Positions 52,263 through 62,165 are shown, numbered from the stretch's first letter. The stretch is DNA of 64,000 nt from Salegentibacter sp. (GCA_024635795.1 JAGXIH010000017.1:310001-374000); one strand, 5' to 3'. Notes: generated by a model not told the origin, from the sequence alone. Numbers and translations are program-made.

Positions 52263-52898
52263 TTATATATTCAACTGGTATATGCTTGCCAATTGACTGT
52301 TGTTCTCTACTGTCACTTCCAGGTCCTTAATAATCCCGGAACCTACACCGTACACCCAACCGTGTAACTGTAGACCCTGACCTTTTTGCCAGGCACTCTG
52401 TACAATTGATGTCTTGGAAAGATCGTAAACCTGTTCCTTAACATTCAGCTCAACATATCTGTCCTGACGTTCTTTTTCATCTTCAATGGCATCAAGCTCA
52501 TCCTTATGGAGCCTGTACACATCTTTAATATGTCTTAGCCAGTTATCGATAAGTCCAATGCTTTCGTTACCCATAGCAGCAGCTACACCACCACAACCGT
52601 AATGTCCACAAACAATCACGTGTTTTACCTTGAGGGCATTTACGGCGTAATCAAGTACGCTAAGCATATTCATATCGCTGTGCACCACCATATTGGCAAT
52701 GTTCCGGTGTACAAAGACCTCACCCGGTTGTGCTCCTATAATCTGATTTGCAGGAACGCGGCTATCTGCACAGCCTATCCAAAGTACCGGAGGTTGTTGT
52801 CCCTCGGCCAGTTTTTTGAAATAATCGGGGTCTTCGCTTAATTGGCTCTCTACCCACTTTTTATTGTTTTCTTTTAGTTTTTTATAAAATGCGTCCAT
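52263..52898 (-). CDS. Beta-class carbonic anhydrase
   Basis: 211 residues. The zinc site of beta-carbonic anhydrases is complete: Cys43 with Asp45 and Arg47 in GCADSRVP, and His99 and Cys102 in [10 protein letters not shown]. It interconverts CO2 and bicarbonate in the cytosol. It lies 41 bases after the SulP transporter, in one leftward operon, so it probably works with bicarbonate transport. Confidence 0.95.
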   Translation of the reverse strand: MDAFYKKLKENNKKWVESQLSEDPDYFKKLAEGQQPPVLWIGCADSRVPANQIIGAQPGEVFVHRNIANMVVHSDMNMLSVLDYAVNALKVKHVIVCGHYGCGGVAAAMGNESIGLIDNWLRHIKDVYRLHKDELDAIEDEKERQDRYVELNVKEQVYDLSKTSIVQSAWQKGQGLQLHGWVYGVGSGIIKDLEVTVENNSQLASIYQLNI

Positions 52899-52939
52899 AG
52901 CTAAAAATATTATTAAGTTTTTAAATTAGTGTAATTAGT

Positions 52940-54502
52940 TTAAACCGGCATATCCAGACCGAAGAATTTTCTATAACTATCGGGGTTCTCCACAGTGCCC
53001 CGGTCTGAGATTAGTTTAATGGTAATATTTTTTCTTTTTGCTTTAATAGCAAATTCATCCAGAATCTCAAGGATATCATAATCCAGGACCCGGGTCTTTG
53101 AAACATCCAGTCTTACTGTCGCTCCTTCAGGCAGCGCATTAAGCTCCCTGATTATAGCTCCCTTGTTCAGGAAAGTAACTTCCTCGGCCAGGGTAATCTG
53201 AAATTGCCCATCGGGTATATCATAACCTTCTTTGTGAAGAAAGTGAGAGTTTTTATAACTGTTGATTAGAATAACAGAGATCCCTACTAATAATCCCAGC
53301 CCAATTCCCATCAAAAGATCGGTGAACACTACTCCTGCAACTGTAATTACGAAAGGTAAAAATTGAGATTTTCCCAAACTATACATTTGTTTGAATAAAG
53401 CAGGTTTGGCAAGTTTGTAACCTACAATTAAAAGCACGGCCGCAAGTACTGCCAAAGGGATCATATTAAGCAGGGTAGGAATGGCAATAATAGAACCAAG
53501 GATTAGAAAACCGTGCATTATAGTTGAAAGTTTGGTTTTACCTCCGGATTGGGTATTCGCCGAACTTCTAACAATTACCTGGGTAACCGGAAGTCCTCCA
53601 ATCAAACCTGAAACCATATTTCCCGTCCCCTGGGCAAAAAGCTCCCGGTTAGTTGGAGTAGTTCTTTTTTCAGGGTCGATCTTGTCAATGGCCTCAACAC
53701 TTAAAAGTGTTTCCAGACTGGCAACAATAGCGATGGTAATAGCTACAATCCAGATTTCAGAATTTCCTATTTGAGTAAAATCGGGTAGGGTGAATTGTGC
53801 TAAGAATGAAGAAACGTCATCTGGCACAGGAACGGCTACCAGCTGGCTGTCACCTATTCCAAATGTTCCGGTAGGGACGAGTAGATAATACAATACTCCA
53901 AACGCAACAGCTACCAGAGATCCCGGCACCAGTTTAAATATCTTATGTTTATGTACCAGGATGTTTTCCCAGGAAAGTAGAATTGTTAAAGCCACAAGAG
54001 TTAAAATAACCGCTCCGGGAGAAATCATTTGTGCAAACTGCCCAAAAGCGGCTAAAATTCCGTCGCCGTAGTTGAAAAATTCAAGGTTTTCACCATTCAG
54101 GCCAAATACATTGGGGATTTGAGAGAGAGCAATTGTAATTCCAATTCCGGCCAACATACCTTTGATCACGGAAGAAGGGAAGTAATAACCGATTATCCCG
54201 GCTTTTAAAAACCCAAGAATAATTTGGAAAGCTCCGGCAATTACTACAGCAAGTAGAAAACTTTCGAATGCTCCCAGGCTTTCAATAGCACTAAGTACAA
54301 TTACCGCCAGACCAGCTGCCGGACCACTTACTCCAAGCTGTGCCCCCGAGAGAGCACCAACTACTATCCCGCCGACCATACCAGCAATCAAACCGGAAAA
54401 CAGCGGCGCACCACTCGCCAGAGCAATACCCAAACATAAAGGAAGGGCAACAAAAAATACAACTATACTGGCAGGAAAATCTTTATTAAAATGTTTAAAC
54501 AT
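52940..54502 (-). CDS. SulP-family anion transporter, probable bicarbonate or sulfate carrier
   Basis: 520 residues. About twelve to fourteen membrane helices start with FPASIVVFFVALPLCLGIALASGAP and include VSGPAAGLAVIV and GLIGGLPVTQVIVRSSANTQSGG, all SulP features; a STAS domain ends the protein (RLDVSKTRVLDYDILEIL). SulP proteins carry sulfate, bicarbonate or other anions with sodium or protons. Pairing with a carbonic anhydrase favours bicarbonate (BicA-like), by inference. The leader holds a stem at 54518-54538. Confidence 0.9.
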   Translation of the reverse strand: MFKHFNKDFPASIVVFFVALPLCLGIALASGAPLFSGLIAGMVGGIVVGALSGAQLGVSGPAAGLAVIVLSAIESLGAFESFLLAVVIAGAFQIILGFLKAGIIGYYFPSSVIKGMLAGIGITIALSQIPNVFGLNGENLEFFNYGDGILAAFGQFAQMISPGAVILTLVALTILLSWENILVHKHKIFKLVPGSLVAVAFGVLYYLLVPTGTFGIGDSQLVAVPVPDDVSSFLAQFTLPDFTQIGNSEIWIVAITIAIVASLETLLSVEAIDKIDPEKRTTPTNRELFAQGTGNMVSGLIGGLPVTQVIVRSSANTQSGGKTKLSTIMHGFLILGSIIAIPTLLNMIPLAVLAAVLLIVGYKLAKPALFKQMYSLGKSQFLPFVITVAGVVFTDLLMGIGLGLLVGISVILINSYKNSHFLHKEGYDIPDGQFQITLAEEVTFLNKGAIIRELNALPEGATVRLDVSKTRVLDYDILEILDEFAIKAKRKNITIKLISDRGTVENPDSYRKFFGLDMPV

Positions 54503-54517
54503 ATATACAGGTTTTGT

Positions 54518-54538
54518 AAGGAGAAAAAAGATCTCCTT
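54518..54538 (-). promoter_or_regulatory. Hairpin in the sulP leader
   Basis: AAGGAGA and TCTCCTT (7-base arms, 54518-54524 and 54532-54538) close a seven-base loop, about 16 bases from the sulP ATG on the minus strand. As RNA it could mask translation or act as a weak attenuator. The AAGGAGA arm looks like a Shine-Dalgarno word, unusual in this genome. Confidence 0.35.
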
Positions 54539-54662
54539 AAAGCTTACTTTAAAATTGAAAAATGAAAATTAGAGGGGCTATACGATCTGAAAAGATTGCA
54601 TCAAAATCCTTTATCCCCAATGAAACCGGGAATACAATGGAATCCTCAAAAAAATAGTAAGA

Positions 54663-54950
54663 TTAAACCTGTTTAGGTGGTGGCGATATTACATCGAGAA
54701 AAACCACCGGATAAGCCTCGGTATAGAAGTGCCCGGGGTTCTTTTGTTCCTGTAAAAAGTGAATACTTAGGTAATTTGAATGAGTTTCCTCCAGATTAAA
54801 TTCAAGATTTATCTGGGTTTTAGAACTTTCCTCTTCGTTTACACTAAAAGCCATAGAAACATCTGCCGATTTATCTATCAAGACAACAAAGCTTGGAGTA
54901 GCCAGAAAGGCCACGAATAAAAAGGCAAGTATGTAAGCTGTTTTTTTCAC
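54663..54950 (-). CDS. Small exported protein of unknown function
   Basis: 95 residues from the GTG at 54950, giving MKKTAYILAFLFVAFLATP, a signal anchor. A TTG at 54959 would add three residues. The mature part is acidic with a SVNEEESSKTQINLEF segment and ends ISPPPKQV. Similar small proteins occur in flavobacteria with no assigned role. It lies between the Bat operon and the sulP operon and belongs to neither by spacing. Confidence 0.6.
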   Translation of the reverse strand: MKKTAYILAFLFVAFLATPSFVVLIDKSADVSMAFSVNEEESSKTQINLEFNLEETHSNYLSIHFLQEQKNPGHFYTEAYPVVFLDVISPPPKQV

Positions 54951-55028
54951 TCCGGGCAAAAATAGGAATCTTATTATAAAACCAATGGGCCTAACGATAA
55001 TTTATTATTAAGCGAATATCAGGTTTCC

Positions 55029-55775
55029 TTATAGCTTCCTCAGGTTATCATTAAGAGTCCAACCCTGAGTCCCATTAGCCAGTTCCAGTTTAACCCAGCC
55101 CTGATAATCTTCGAGAACTCTGGCCTTGGTACCTTCGTGAAGAGTAAAAGCATTCCCGGCGCGTTGACTTGGCTCATTTCTCACTTCAGCTTCTTCCACA
55201 TAAATGATAGCAAATTTATTGTTTAGCTGAATTTCCTGTTGTTTAAAGGCGAAAAATACAGATGCGGTCATCATAATGAACATAAAAACAGCTCCGGCAA
55301 AAAAGATTCGTTTGACCAGAGGCCGGGTATTGAAATAATATATCACGAAAAAGAGTGCAAGCAGCACCGAACAAATGATAGCCAAAACACCCCAGGTATT
55401 ATATGAAAATAGTGAAATTAGTTCATTGACAGATTTAGTAAAACCTGAGTTTTCGACCTCCGGAATAGCATCGAGGGTCATGTTCCGGGCAAAAGCAAGA
55501 TTGTTCTGTACATCCTCATCCTTAGGATCAAGCTGAAGGGCTTTTTCATAGTAATAAATACTGGGCCCAACATTATTAAGCTTATAATGTGAATTCCCTA
55601 AATTATAATAAACCGGGACCGATGTCTCACCATTTTCGATGATTTGTTCGTAAAGAGAAATTGCTTCTTCATAATTTCCCTCAGCGTATTGGGAATTGGC
55701 CTTTTCAAAAAGCGCTTCGTTCTGGGCCGGCATTACCCAGGAAATAAAAAATATGAGGTATATTAAATTTTTCAT
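55029..55775 (-). CDS. batE: BatE: TPR and SH3-domain membrane protein
   Basis: 248 residues. A signal peptide (VMPAQ) is followed by two to three TPR helices (YAEGNYEEAISLYEQII, YYNLGNSHYKLNNVGPSIYYYEKAL), two membrane helices at about 120-185 and a C-terminal SH3-like domain (EEAEVRNEPSQRAG, GWVKLELANGTQGW). This is the BatE architecture. Last gene of the Bat operon, one base after batD. The Bat complex supports aerotolerance or envelope function in Bacteroidota; its molecular role is uncertain. Confidence 0.88.
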   Translation of the reverse strand: MKNLIYLIFFISWVMPAQNEALFEKANSQYAEGNYEEAISLYEQIIENGETSVPVYYNLGNSHYKLNNVGPSIYYYEKALQLDPKDEDVQNNLAFARNMTLDAIPEVENSGFTKSVNELISLFSYNTWGVLAIICSVLLALFFVIYYFNTRPLVKRIFFAGAVFMFIMMTASVFFAFKQQEIQLNNKFAIIYVEEAEVRNEPSQRAGNAFTLHEGTKARVLEDYQGWVKLELANGTQGWTLNDNLRKL

Positions 55776-55776
55776 A

Positions 55777-57531
55777 TTACAGCTGTTTATCCAGGGTTGA
55801 AATTACCGTAACGGCCTTATCGTAATCCTGCTCCATACTTACCTGCGATGCCGGTGTATATCTCGCGAATTCACAGCTTTTTAATAAATTGGTGAATGCC
55901 ATAATATCTTCATCATTTATAGCCTTTTCCTTTAAGATGGTGCTAATTTTCTCCTTGCTCATTTCTGAGGTTTGTATATGGAGTTTAGCCTTCAGGTAAT
56001 TATGTAGCGAACGCTCCAGCGCTTCATAGAATTCCTTCTGATCGCCTAATTTTTTCTTTGCATCTGAAAGGTATTTCCGAGCGAGCCTGTCAGCTTTTTT
56101 TATACGCTGACTTTTCTCATCTCCCGCTATCTCTTGTCTTTTTCTTCCGAAGAGAATCAACAAAGGAATAGCAAAAATCGGAAGTGCCAGGCCACCCCAG
56201 AAAACGGGGGAATTAAAAAATGAAGACTGCCCTATAGGATGTAAATCTGGTTTTAATTTTATATACCTGAATTGACCTGAAGGCAAGCTCACCCCGCTAC
56301 TGCCTCCCTGTCTTCCTGCAATTGAAGAAGCTGCAGGGCCACGTTCCACATCTATCAGGATCTCTTGAGAAGAAAGCCTGTGATAGGATTCGGTTTCAGG
56401 GTCAAAATATGAAAAACTCACAGGTTTGATAGGGTATTTTCCCTTCTGAGTAGGAACTATAGTGTAATTTTCTGTAATGGTTCCTTCCTGGCCTCTTAAA
56501 CTAACGTTTACATTTTCGCTGCGTTCAGGCTCATACACCTCCAGAGAAGAAGGTAATTCCAGAACCGGAAGTTCAAAGAGATTTAAATTTCCATTCCCCT
56601 TTACCTCAACAGTAGCCCGTAGGGATTCTGAAGCATCCAATTCGGTTTTGCTGGCCTTAACATCAAAACTGAATTTACCCACCGCCCCGGTAAAATCCAG
56701 GGGTCTTCCCTCATTAGGAAGGGGTTTAACATTCAGTTTTTTGGTATTGGAACTCACGGTTTTATTGATCGTTTTATACAAGCGCCGTCCGAAGAGATCC
56801 CTGCGTTCTCCGGGAACATCTACCGAGATGGAAAGGGTAAGCGGCTCAATTTCCAGCTCCCCGGTTTTCTGCGGATATAGGATACTTTTTCGAAGCTCCA
56901 CATAGCGATAAGGTTCCCCTTGGTACTCTCCATTTTCCACCCGTAATTCTCTAATGTCTATATTCTGGCTCCAGAAATCGGTGAAATTAGGACTGTCTAC
57001 CTCGCGCCAGTCACTAACACTAATGTTGGGGCTCACATATAACTTATAAACCACCGTAACCGCTTCATTAAGATAAGGATCTCCTTTTGAAACTTCAGCG
57101 ACCAGATGAAGGTTTTCGGCGGCCACAATTTCAGCATCATTACCATCAGTAGGAGTATCTACAGCTGCTGTCACCTCAATATCTACAGGTGAAGTTTTAT
57201 AGGTGGTTTCATCTATTATGATCTCTGCCTGGCCAATGGTTTTATTTCCTCTGGATTTGGGTTGAAGAAAAAATGAATAGGTCTTGGAATACGAGCGTTT
57301 ACCATTAACAAAGCTCTGACTCACCGATTGATTTGGACCACCCACCACAGTAAACCCCTCAAATGACGGCGGTCTGAAGTTATCGCCATCTTTATTCATT
57401 TCAAAATCAACCCTCAAACGCTCATTAACTCCAAGCTTGTTTTTGCTAACCTTAGCTTCAAACTTCACCTGGGCCTGCACGCCTGCAGCCATCAGAAATA
57501 ATATGCTTATTAATAGATATTTTATTTTCAT
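55777..57531 (-). CDS. batD: BatD: membrane-anchored periplasmic beta-sandwich protein
   Basis: 584 residues with signal peptide (MAAGVQAQ). The bulk is Ig-like strand domains typical of BatD (FEAKVSKNKLGVNERLRVDF at the start, a second set around FDVKASKTELDASESLRATV), then one membrane helix near residue 440 and a basic cytosolic tail. It probably binds other Bat components at the periplasmic face. Fits between batC and batE with normal order. Confidence 0.9.
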   Translation of the reverse strand: MKIKYLLISILFLMAAGVQAQVKFEAKVSKNKLGVNERLRVDFEMNKDGDNFRPPSFEGFTVVGGPNQSVSQSFVNGKRSYSKTYSFFLQPKSRGNKTIGQAEIIIDETTYKTSPVDIEVTAAVDTPTDGNDAEIVAAENLHLVAEVSKGDPYLNEAVTVVYKLYVSPNISVSDWREVDSPNFTDFWSQNIDIRELRVENGEYQGEPYRYVELRKSILYPQKTGELEIEPLTLSISVDVPGERRDLFGRRLYKTINKTVSSNTKKLNVKPLPNEGRPLDFTGAVGKFSFDVKASKTELDASESLRATVEVKGNGNLNLFELPVLELPSSLEVYEPERSENVNVSLRGQEGTITENYTIVPTQKGKYPIKPVSFSYFDPETESYHRLSSQEILIDVERGPAASSIAGRQGGSSGVSLPSGQFRYIKLKPDLHPIGQSSFFNSPVFWGGLALPIFAIPLLILFGRKRQEIAGDEKSQRIKKADRLARKYLSDAKKKLGDQKEFYEALERSLHNYLKAKLHIQTSEMSKEKISTILKEKAINDEDIMAFTNLLKSCEFARYTPASQVSMEQDYDKAVTVISTLDKQL

Positions 57532-57576
57532 ATAGATGTAAAACCCTTCTTTTTCGGCTTTCTTCCTGCAAAAATT

Positions 57577-58437
57577 TTACCAATCTTTATCAGTCTTCAC
57601 TTTGGCACCTTTTGCCTTTTCAGCATTTATCTTATCCTGAACTTTGCGTTCTTCATTATTCATCGCTTCAAGCAAGCTTTTTATTTGTTCAGGAGACAAT
57701 TGTCCCTGCTGAGGTTGAGGTTGAGGCTGTGGTTGTTCCTTCTGATCACCTTCTTCGTCCTGCTTCTGTTCCTGGTCTCCTTCCCCTTTATTTTCATCTT
57801 CCTGCTTTTCACCCTCATCTTTCTTTTCTTCCTGTTCGCCTTCATCATCAGATTCCTGCTCATTCTCACCATCGCCACCCTGGTTCTCCTGGTCTTCCTG
57901 CTGCTCCTGGTTTTCTTCCTGTTCCTGTTCCTGGTTATCACCTCCCTCGCCATCATCCTGGTCTTCCTGTTGCTGTTGTTCTTCCTCCAGCATCTTCTTA
58001 GCTAACGCCAGATTATAACGAGTCTCCTCATCATTGGGATTATTTCTAAGTGCGTCTTTATAGGCTTCTACGGCCTCCTTATATTTTTCCTGCCTCATAA
58101 AAGAATTCCCTAAATTATGGAAAGCTTTATGTTTCGTTTCTTTTGAATCGGCGATTTCCCCGGCCTGATTTAGTCGTTCCCCGGCTTCAGAGGGCTTTTC
58201 TTTGTTATAATAGAGATTCCCCAAATTATATTTGGCTGTTGGGTTGTCTGGATCTTTGGCAATAGCTTTACGATATGCGGCTTCCGCAGCTGCAAAATCA
58301 TTTTCTGAAAGAGCATCTTCGGCCTCCTGTAAATACATTTTGGCTTCACGCTGGTCTTTTTTGTTGTTTTCCTGGGCCCCTGCCTGAAACCCGAAAAATA
58401 TTATCAGCAACAACAAAACAGATTTTATTATGTTCAT
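57577..58437 (-). CDS. batC: BatC: TPR protein with long acidic Gln/Glu-rich tail
   Basis: About 286 residues from the ATG at 58437, the first codon of a signal peptide (FFGFQAGAQ); the ATG at 58449 overlaps batB. Two to three TPR repeats (LSENDFAAAEAAYRKAIAKDPDNPTAKYN split in two, and YKEAVEAYKDALRNNPNDEE) precede about 95 low-complexity residues rich in Gln, Glu, Asp and Gly with a PQPQ stretch. This linker is typical of flavobacterial BatC and should be disordered. The low complexity makes long spurious frames in other phases. Confidence 0.87.
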   Translation of the reverse strand: MNIIKSVLLLLIIFFGFQAGAQENNKKDQREAKMYLQEAEDALSENDFAAAEAAYRKAIAKDPDNPTAKYNLGNLYYNKEKPSEAGERLNQAGEIADSKETKHKAFHNLGNSFMRQEKYKEAVEAYKDALRNNPNDEETRYNLALAKKMLEEEQQQQEDQDDGEGGDNQEQEQEENQEQQEDQENQGGDGENEQESDDEGEQEEKKDEGEKQEDENKGEGDQEQKQDEEGDQKEQPQPQPQPQQGQLSPEQIKSLLEAMNNEERKVQDKINAEKAKGAKVKTDKDW

Positions 58438-58450
58438 TTGATAGCTCATA

Positions 58451-59506
58451 CTATTTCTCCTCCTTTTTCTTTCGCTCATTAAACAAATTGAGCCTCCTCA
58501 CCCAGGCAGTTTTCCGCTCCAGGAGGAAGATATCCAATAATAGCAAAATTACGGCCAAACCTAAAAACCACTGAAACTGCGATTTATATTCGGCAAATTG
58601 CCGCGCCTCGAATTCGGTTTTCTCAATATCCTGAAGGGCATCCATCACCTGGTTTATCACCTCTGATGTCACCCTGCCATCTATATATTTTCCATTAGTC
58701 GCTGAGACAATATTTCTTAAGGTCTCAGGATCCAATTTGGTAATCACCGTTTCTCCCTGAGCATTCTTTTTGTAATTCTGAATTACATTATTCCGTTTAA
58801 TGGGAATAGGACCCCCCTTCTCTGTACCTACTCCTATGGTAAAAACCCGAATTCCAGCATTGGCAGCCTCTTCAGCAATATTTTCAGTATTTCCTTCGTG
58901 ATCCTCCCCATCGCTGATGATAAAGAGCACCCTGTTGGTTTGTCCTTCTTCATCATAAAAAGTAGTAGCCAGTTTGATCGCCTCGCTTATTGCGGTTCCC
59001 TGAGACGAGATCATATCGGTATTTAATGCCTGCAGAAACATTTTTGCCGAAGCATAATCGGTAGTGATCGGTAGCTGCGGAAATGCGCTTCCGGCATAGG
59101 CTATAAGACCTACCCGGTCACTTCCCAGATTATCCAGGATCTGACGCACCAACTGCTTGGATTTATCCAGTCGGTTAGGCGCTATATCTTCAGCTTCCAT
59201 ACTCTTGGAGACATCTATGGCAAAAACAATATCTACCCCTTCCCGCTTCACAGTTTCCATTTGAGAACCGATCTTTGGATTGACCAGTGCTATTACCAGG
59301 CTTCCTAAAGCAAAAAGAATAAGCAGCATTTTCAGCCAGGGCTTAAAAACGGAGCGGTTTGGGCTAAGCTGAGAAAACATAGAAGGATTGGCAAAATTTC
59401 GACGGGTGCGTTGCTGCCAGATCCTGTAAGCCAGGAAAACGAGCAATACCACCGGAAGTGCCAGCAATAACCAAAAATATATTTTCTCTTCTAATAACAT
59501 ATTCAT
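58451..59506 (-). CDS. batB: BatB: VWA-domain membrane protein
   Basis: 351 residues. Two N-terminal membrane helices, a von Willebrand factor A domain with the MIDAS motif DVSKSMEAED, later TDMISSQGTAISEA and ISDGEDHEG, and a C-terminal helix (FLGLAVILLLLDIFLLER). It probably binds a divalent metal and partners BatA. The start overlaps the batA stop by one base (TAATG). Confidence 0.9.
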   Translation of the reverse strand: MNMLLEEKIYFWLLLALPVVLLVFLAYRIWQQRTRRNFANPSMFSQLSPNRSVFKPWLKMLLILFALGSLVIALVNPKIGSQMETVKREGVDIVFAIDVSKSMEAEDIAPNRLDKSKQLVRQILDNLGSDRVGLIAYAGSAFPQLPITTDYASAKMFLQALNTDMISSQGTAISEAIKLATTFYDEEGQTNRVLFIISDGEDHEGNTENIAEEAANAGIRVFTIGVGTEKGGPIPIKRNNVIQNYKKNAQGETVITKLDPETLRNIVSATNGKYIDGRVTSEVINQVMDALQDIEKTEFEARQFAEYKSQFQWFLGLAVILLLLDIFLLERKTAWVRRLNLFNERKKKEEK

Positions 59507-60510
59507 TAAATAAAACTCCTGAACAGCGTATACCTCAGCAATATTTCGAACAACAGTAAAGCTCCTGCCAGCAATATTAAAGGGCGAAATTTTTCATCAT
59601 AATTATAATACCTGAATTCCTCAATTTCAGTTTTTTCCAGGCTATCTATTTCATCATAGATCTCTTCCAGCTTCTCATTATTTGTAGCCCGGAAATATTT
59701 ACCACCTGTATCTGCGGCAATTTGTTTGAGCAGCTCTTCATCAATCTCTACCTGCACATTTCCATATTGAAACCTCCCATTAGGCAAAACACCAATGGGT
59801 GATAAAGCGGTACCATTGCTACCTACACCAATGGTATAGGTCTTTATTCCATATTCCACCGCGAGTTCACTGGCCACTTTGGGATCTATAAAACCTGAAT
59901 TATTAACCCCGTCGGTTAATAGAATTATCACCTTGCTTTTTGCCTCACTGTCTTTTAAGCGATTAACCGAAGTTGCTAAGCCTGAACCAATGGCAGTTCC
60001 GTTTTCTAAAATATTGTTGTATTCTATCTCTTCCAGGGCTCGCATCACGATACCTTTATCGCTGGTAACCGGAGTTTTAGTATAACTCTCTCCTGCATAC
60101 AAAACCAGACCTAATCTGTCGGCTGGTCTCCCTTTTACAAATTCTATGGCAACCTCCTTGGTAGCTTCCAGCCGGTTTGGCTGAAGATCCCGGGCAAGCA
60201 TACTCGCTGATACGTCTACCGCAATTATAATGTCAATTCCCTGAGTACTGCTGGATCTTGTTGATACGTCTACCGTTCGGGGGCGTGCCATTCCAACAAT
60301 AATTAGTGCCAGGGCAAGAACCCGTAAGACCAGAAGGATTGGTCTTAATTTTGCCAGCACCGAACTTTTAGCCTTAAATCCCCCCAGGCTGGAGATCTTC
60401 AATTCGGCGGTTTGGCGGTGTCTCTTCCAAAAATACCAGGCCATGGCCGGCAGCAGAAGGAGTAGCAGCCAGAAAAACTCCGGGTTTTCGAAAGTGATAT
60501 TATTGAACAT
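59506..60510 (-). CDS. batA: BatA: VWA-domain membrane protein
   Basis: 334 residues. Membrane helices at residues 12-28 and 57-78, then a VWA domain with MIDAS DVSASMLARD, GTAIGSGLATSVNRL and LTDGVNNSGF, and a C-terminal membrane helix. It is paralogous to BatB. It overlaps the genes on either side by one base (TAATG each), so the operon is tightly coupled. Confidence 0.9.
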   Translation of the reverse strand: MFNNITFENPEFFWLLLLLLPAMAWYFWKRHRQTAELKISSLGGFKAKSSVLAKLRPILLVLRVLALALIIVGMARPRTVDVSTRSSSTQGIDIIIAVDVSASMLARDLQPNRLEATKEVAIEFVKGRPADRLGLVLYAGESYTKTPVTSDKGIVMRALEEIEYNNILENGTAIGSGLATSVNRLKDSEAKSKVIILLTDGVNNSGFIDPKVASELAVEYGIKTYTIGVGSNGTALSPIGVLPNGRFQYGNVQVEIDEELLKQIAADTGGKYFRATNNEKLEEIYDEIDSLEKTEIEEFRYYNYDEKFRPLILLAGALLLFEILLRYTLFRSFI

Positions 60511-62159
60511 TAATTACCTTCTTTATTAAATTCAACCGAATCGATTATACGTTGCGTAATTTCTTCAGCATATGTATCACCTTCATTATGGATCACCACA
60601 ATTTGCTCGAAGCCGCTATTTTCTATGAAATTCAGAATTTCATAGGCATTGGTGACGGCTCTGCCGGTTACCGGATCCTCAATTTCCAGTGTTCCGAAGA
60701 TCCTAATTCCCTTAACTCCACTTAAAGTACTGAATTCCTCTTCCTTCATGATGATGTTTCGGGCACCCTGTTGCTCCAGCATCGTATAAATTCCATCTAC
60801 AGATTTTTCCAGATCAAAATCTGTCTCTCCACTGAATTTCACCGTAGTGAGCGATGTGAAGAAATTACTTACCGGACTTCCATAAACAAAGGTTTCACTG
60901 CCGAGCATCATTTGCTTCGTCTCCTCCGGAAGATCCAATTCTTTACGAATTAAAACCTCCGGAGTGGTTATCATCACCGATGGATCTCCATATTCACTGC
61001 GTATCCAATCCCCTTCCAGCAATTCTTTAGTAGGATGCCCGAGCAGGCTATCTCTAACCTCATCGAAACCTTTAGAGATGATAAATGCTGTAACCGCTCC
61101 AATAATTAAAAGTGAAGCCAGAACGGCAGCGATCACCACCCTTTTTTGTTTTTTCTTTCTTTCCCGTGTTTCCCGGTAAGCTTCATCTTCTCTGATTTCT
61201 TCTTCGGAAGGCTCCGGCTTGGAAGTCTTCACTTCTTCTATGATGTCACCTATCCGGGACCTATCAGATTTAGCGGTAATTACATCGGGTCTGGAATTCG
61301 CGAATTTTGCCAGGTCGGCGCGACTAAGGATGACCTTAAGATCCTTAATGGTCTTTTCGTCCAAATCAAGTTTACCCGCATTTTTATTTAGTTCGAGATA
61401 AGCTATTAACTCTGAGGTAGTACTTTCCAGGGCACGATCATAGACTTCCCGGTCCAGATATTTTCTGGCAGAAAATGTAAGCTGAGAATAGTATTCCTTT
61501 ACTTCTCTCTGCTCCAGAAGACTCGAATTATCCAACTGTTGCAATTCAAGAATTACCTGTTCATAAGGCGGAAGCTCTTTCTCTGCCTCCTTCTTTTGTC
61601 TTCTTCTGTAGAGATAAAAAACAAGCCCGGCCAAGATAAGAATAACCAAAAGCCACCAGACCCAGGAAGGTATTTTGAAACTCCCGGGTATTTCTACCGA
61701 AGGTTTAATAGGGTACATCTTCTGGCGGGCGGTATCTACCTCCACATTTGCCACCTCAATAAGCATAGAATCAGTAAGGAATTCCCGATTGTTAATGAGC
61801 ACTTTTTGCTGCGGGATTACATAGCCTCCCGAATCGAATTGAGTGAGACTGTATTCCTTTAGCAGCCTGAAGCGATCCTCCAACCTTGTGGTGTCAGGCT
61901 TAAAACTCTCAACCACTTCCAGAGGGGAAAAACTTTCTCCTTCAGGAAATACAACCAGGTTTGAGGAATCTGTTTCAACCTGGATACTATAAATGATCTG
62001 TTCCCCAATCTTTATCGCTGAAGTATCAATTTCAGCATTTACCTGGGTTTGTTGAGCATAGGAAAATACAGGAATGAGCATCAATAAAAAAAGAACAACC
62101 CCTGACAAGGGCTTGCTTCTTTTCTCATTTTTATATTTCCTTTCTATCAAATCCATCAT
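60510..62159 (-). CDS. BatX: BatD-like N-terminal domain with two membrane helices
   Basis: 549 residues. Signal peptide (PVFSYAQ), then a BatD-like beta-sandwich (EIDTSAIKIGEQIIYSIQVE), membrane helix near 165-185, a cytosolic helical domain, a second helix near 345-365 and a C-terminal alpha/beta domain of about 180 residues. Proteins of this position are in many flavobacterial Bat operons, but I know no gene symbol in common use. The second C-terminal domain (residues about 370-549) is of unknown fold. Confidence 0.8.
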   Translation of the reverse strand: MMDLIERKYKNEKRSKPLSGVVLFLLMLIPVFSYAQQTQVNAEIDTSAIKIGEQIIYSIQVETDSSNLVVFPEGESFSPLEVVESFKPDTTRLEDRFRLLKEYSLTQFDSGGYVIPQQKVLINNREFLTDSMLIEVANVEVDTARQKMYPIKPSVEIPGSFKIPSWVWWLLVILILAGLVFYLYRRRQKKEAEKELPPYEQVILELQQLDNSSLLEQREVKEYYSQLTFSARKYLDREVYDRALESTTSELIAYLELNKNAGKLDLDEKTIKDLKVILSRADLAKFANSRPDVITAKSDRSRIGDIIEEVKTSKPEPSEEEIREDEAYRETRERKKKQKRVVIAAVLASLLIIGAVTAFIISKGFDEVRDSLLGHPTKELLEGDWIRSEYGDPSVMITTPEVLIRKELDLPEETKQMMLGSETFVYGSPVSNFFTSLTTVKFSGETDFDLEKSVDGIYTMLEQQGARNIIMKEEEFSTLSGVKGIRIFGTLEIEDPVTGRAVTNAYEILNFIENSGFEQIVVIHNEGDTYAEEITQRIIDSVEFNKEGN

Positions 62160-62165
62160 TGTTTT

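Noticed and set aside
54562-54657. 31-codon frame MKIRGAIRSEK on the plus strand before the sulP gene
   Set aside because: No hydrophobic or domain features and no promoter; it lies in the sulP leader on the opposite strand and looks like chance.
57612-58005. Long open frames on both strands opposite and within batC
   Set aside because: They arise from the low-complexity Gln/Glu/Asp coding of batC; their proteins are runs of Leu/Phe/Val or Arg/Lys without domains, and the batC frame has TPRs and operon context.
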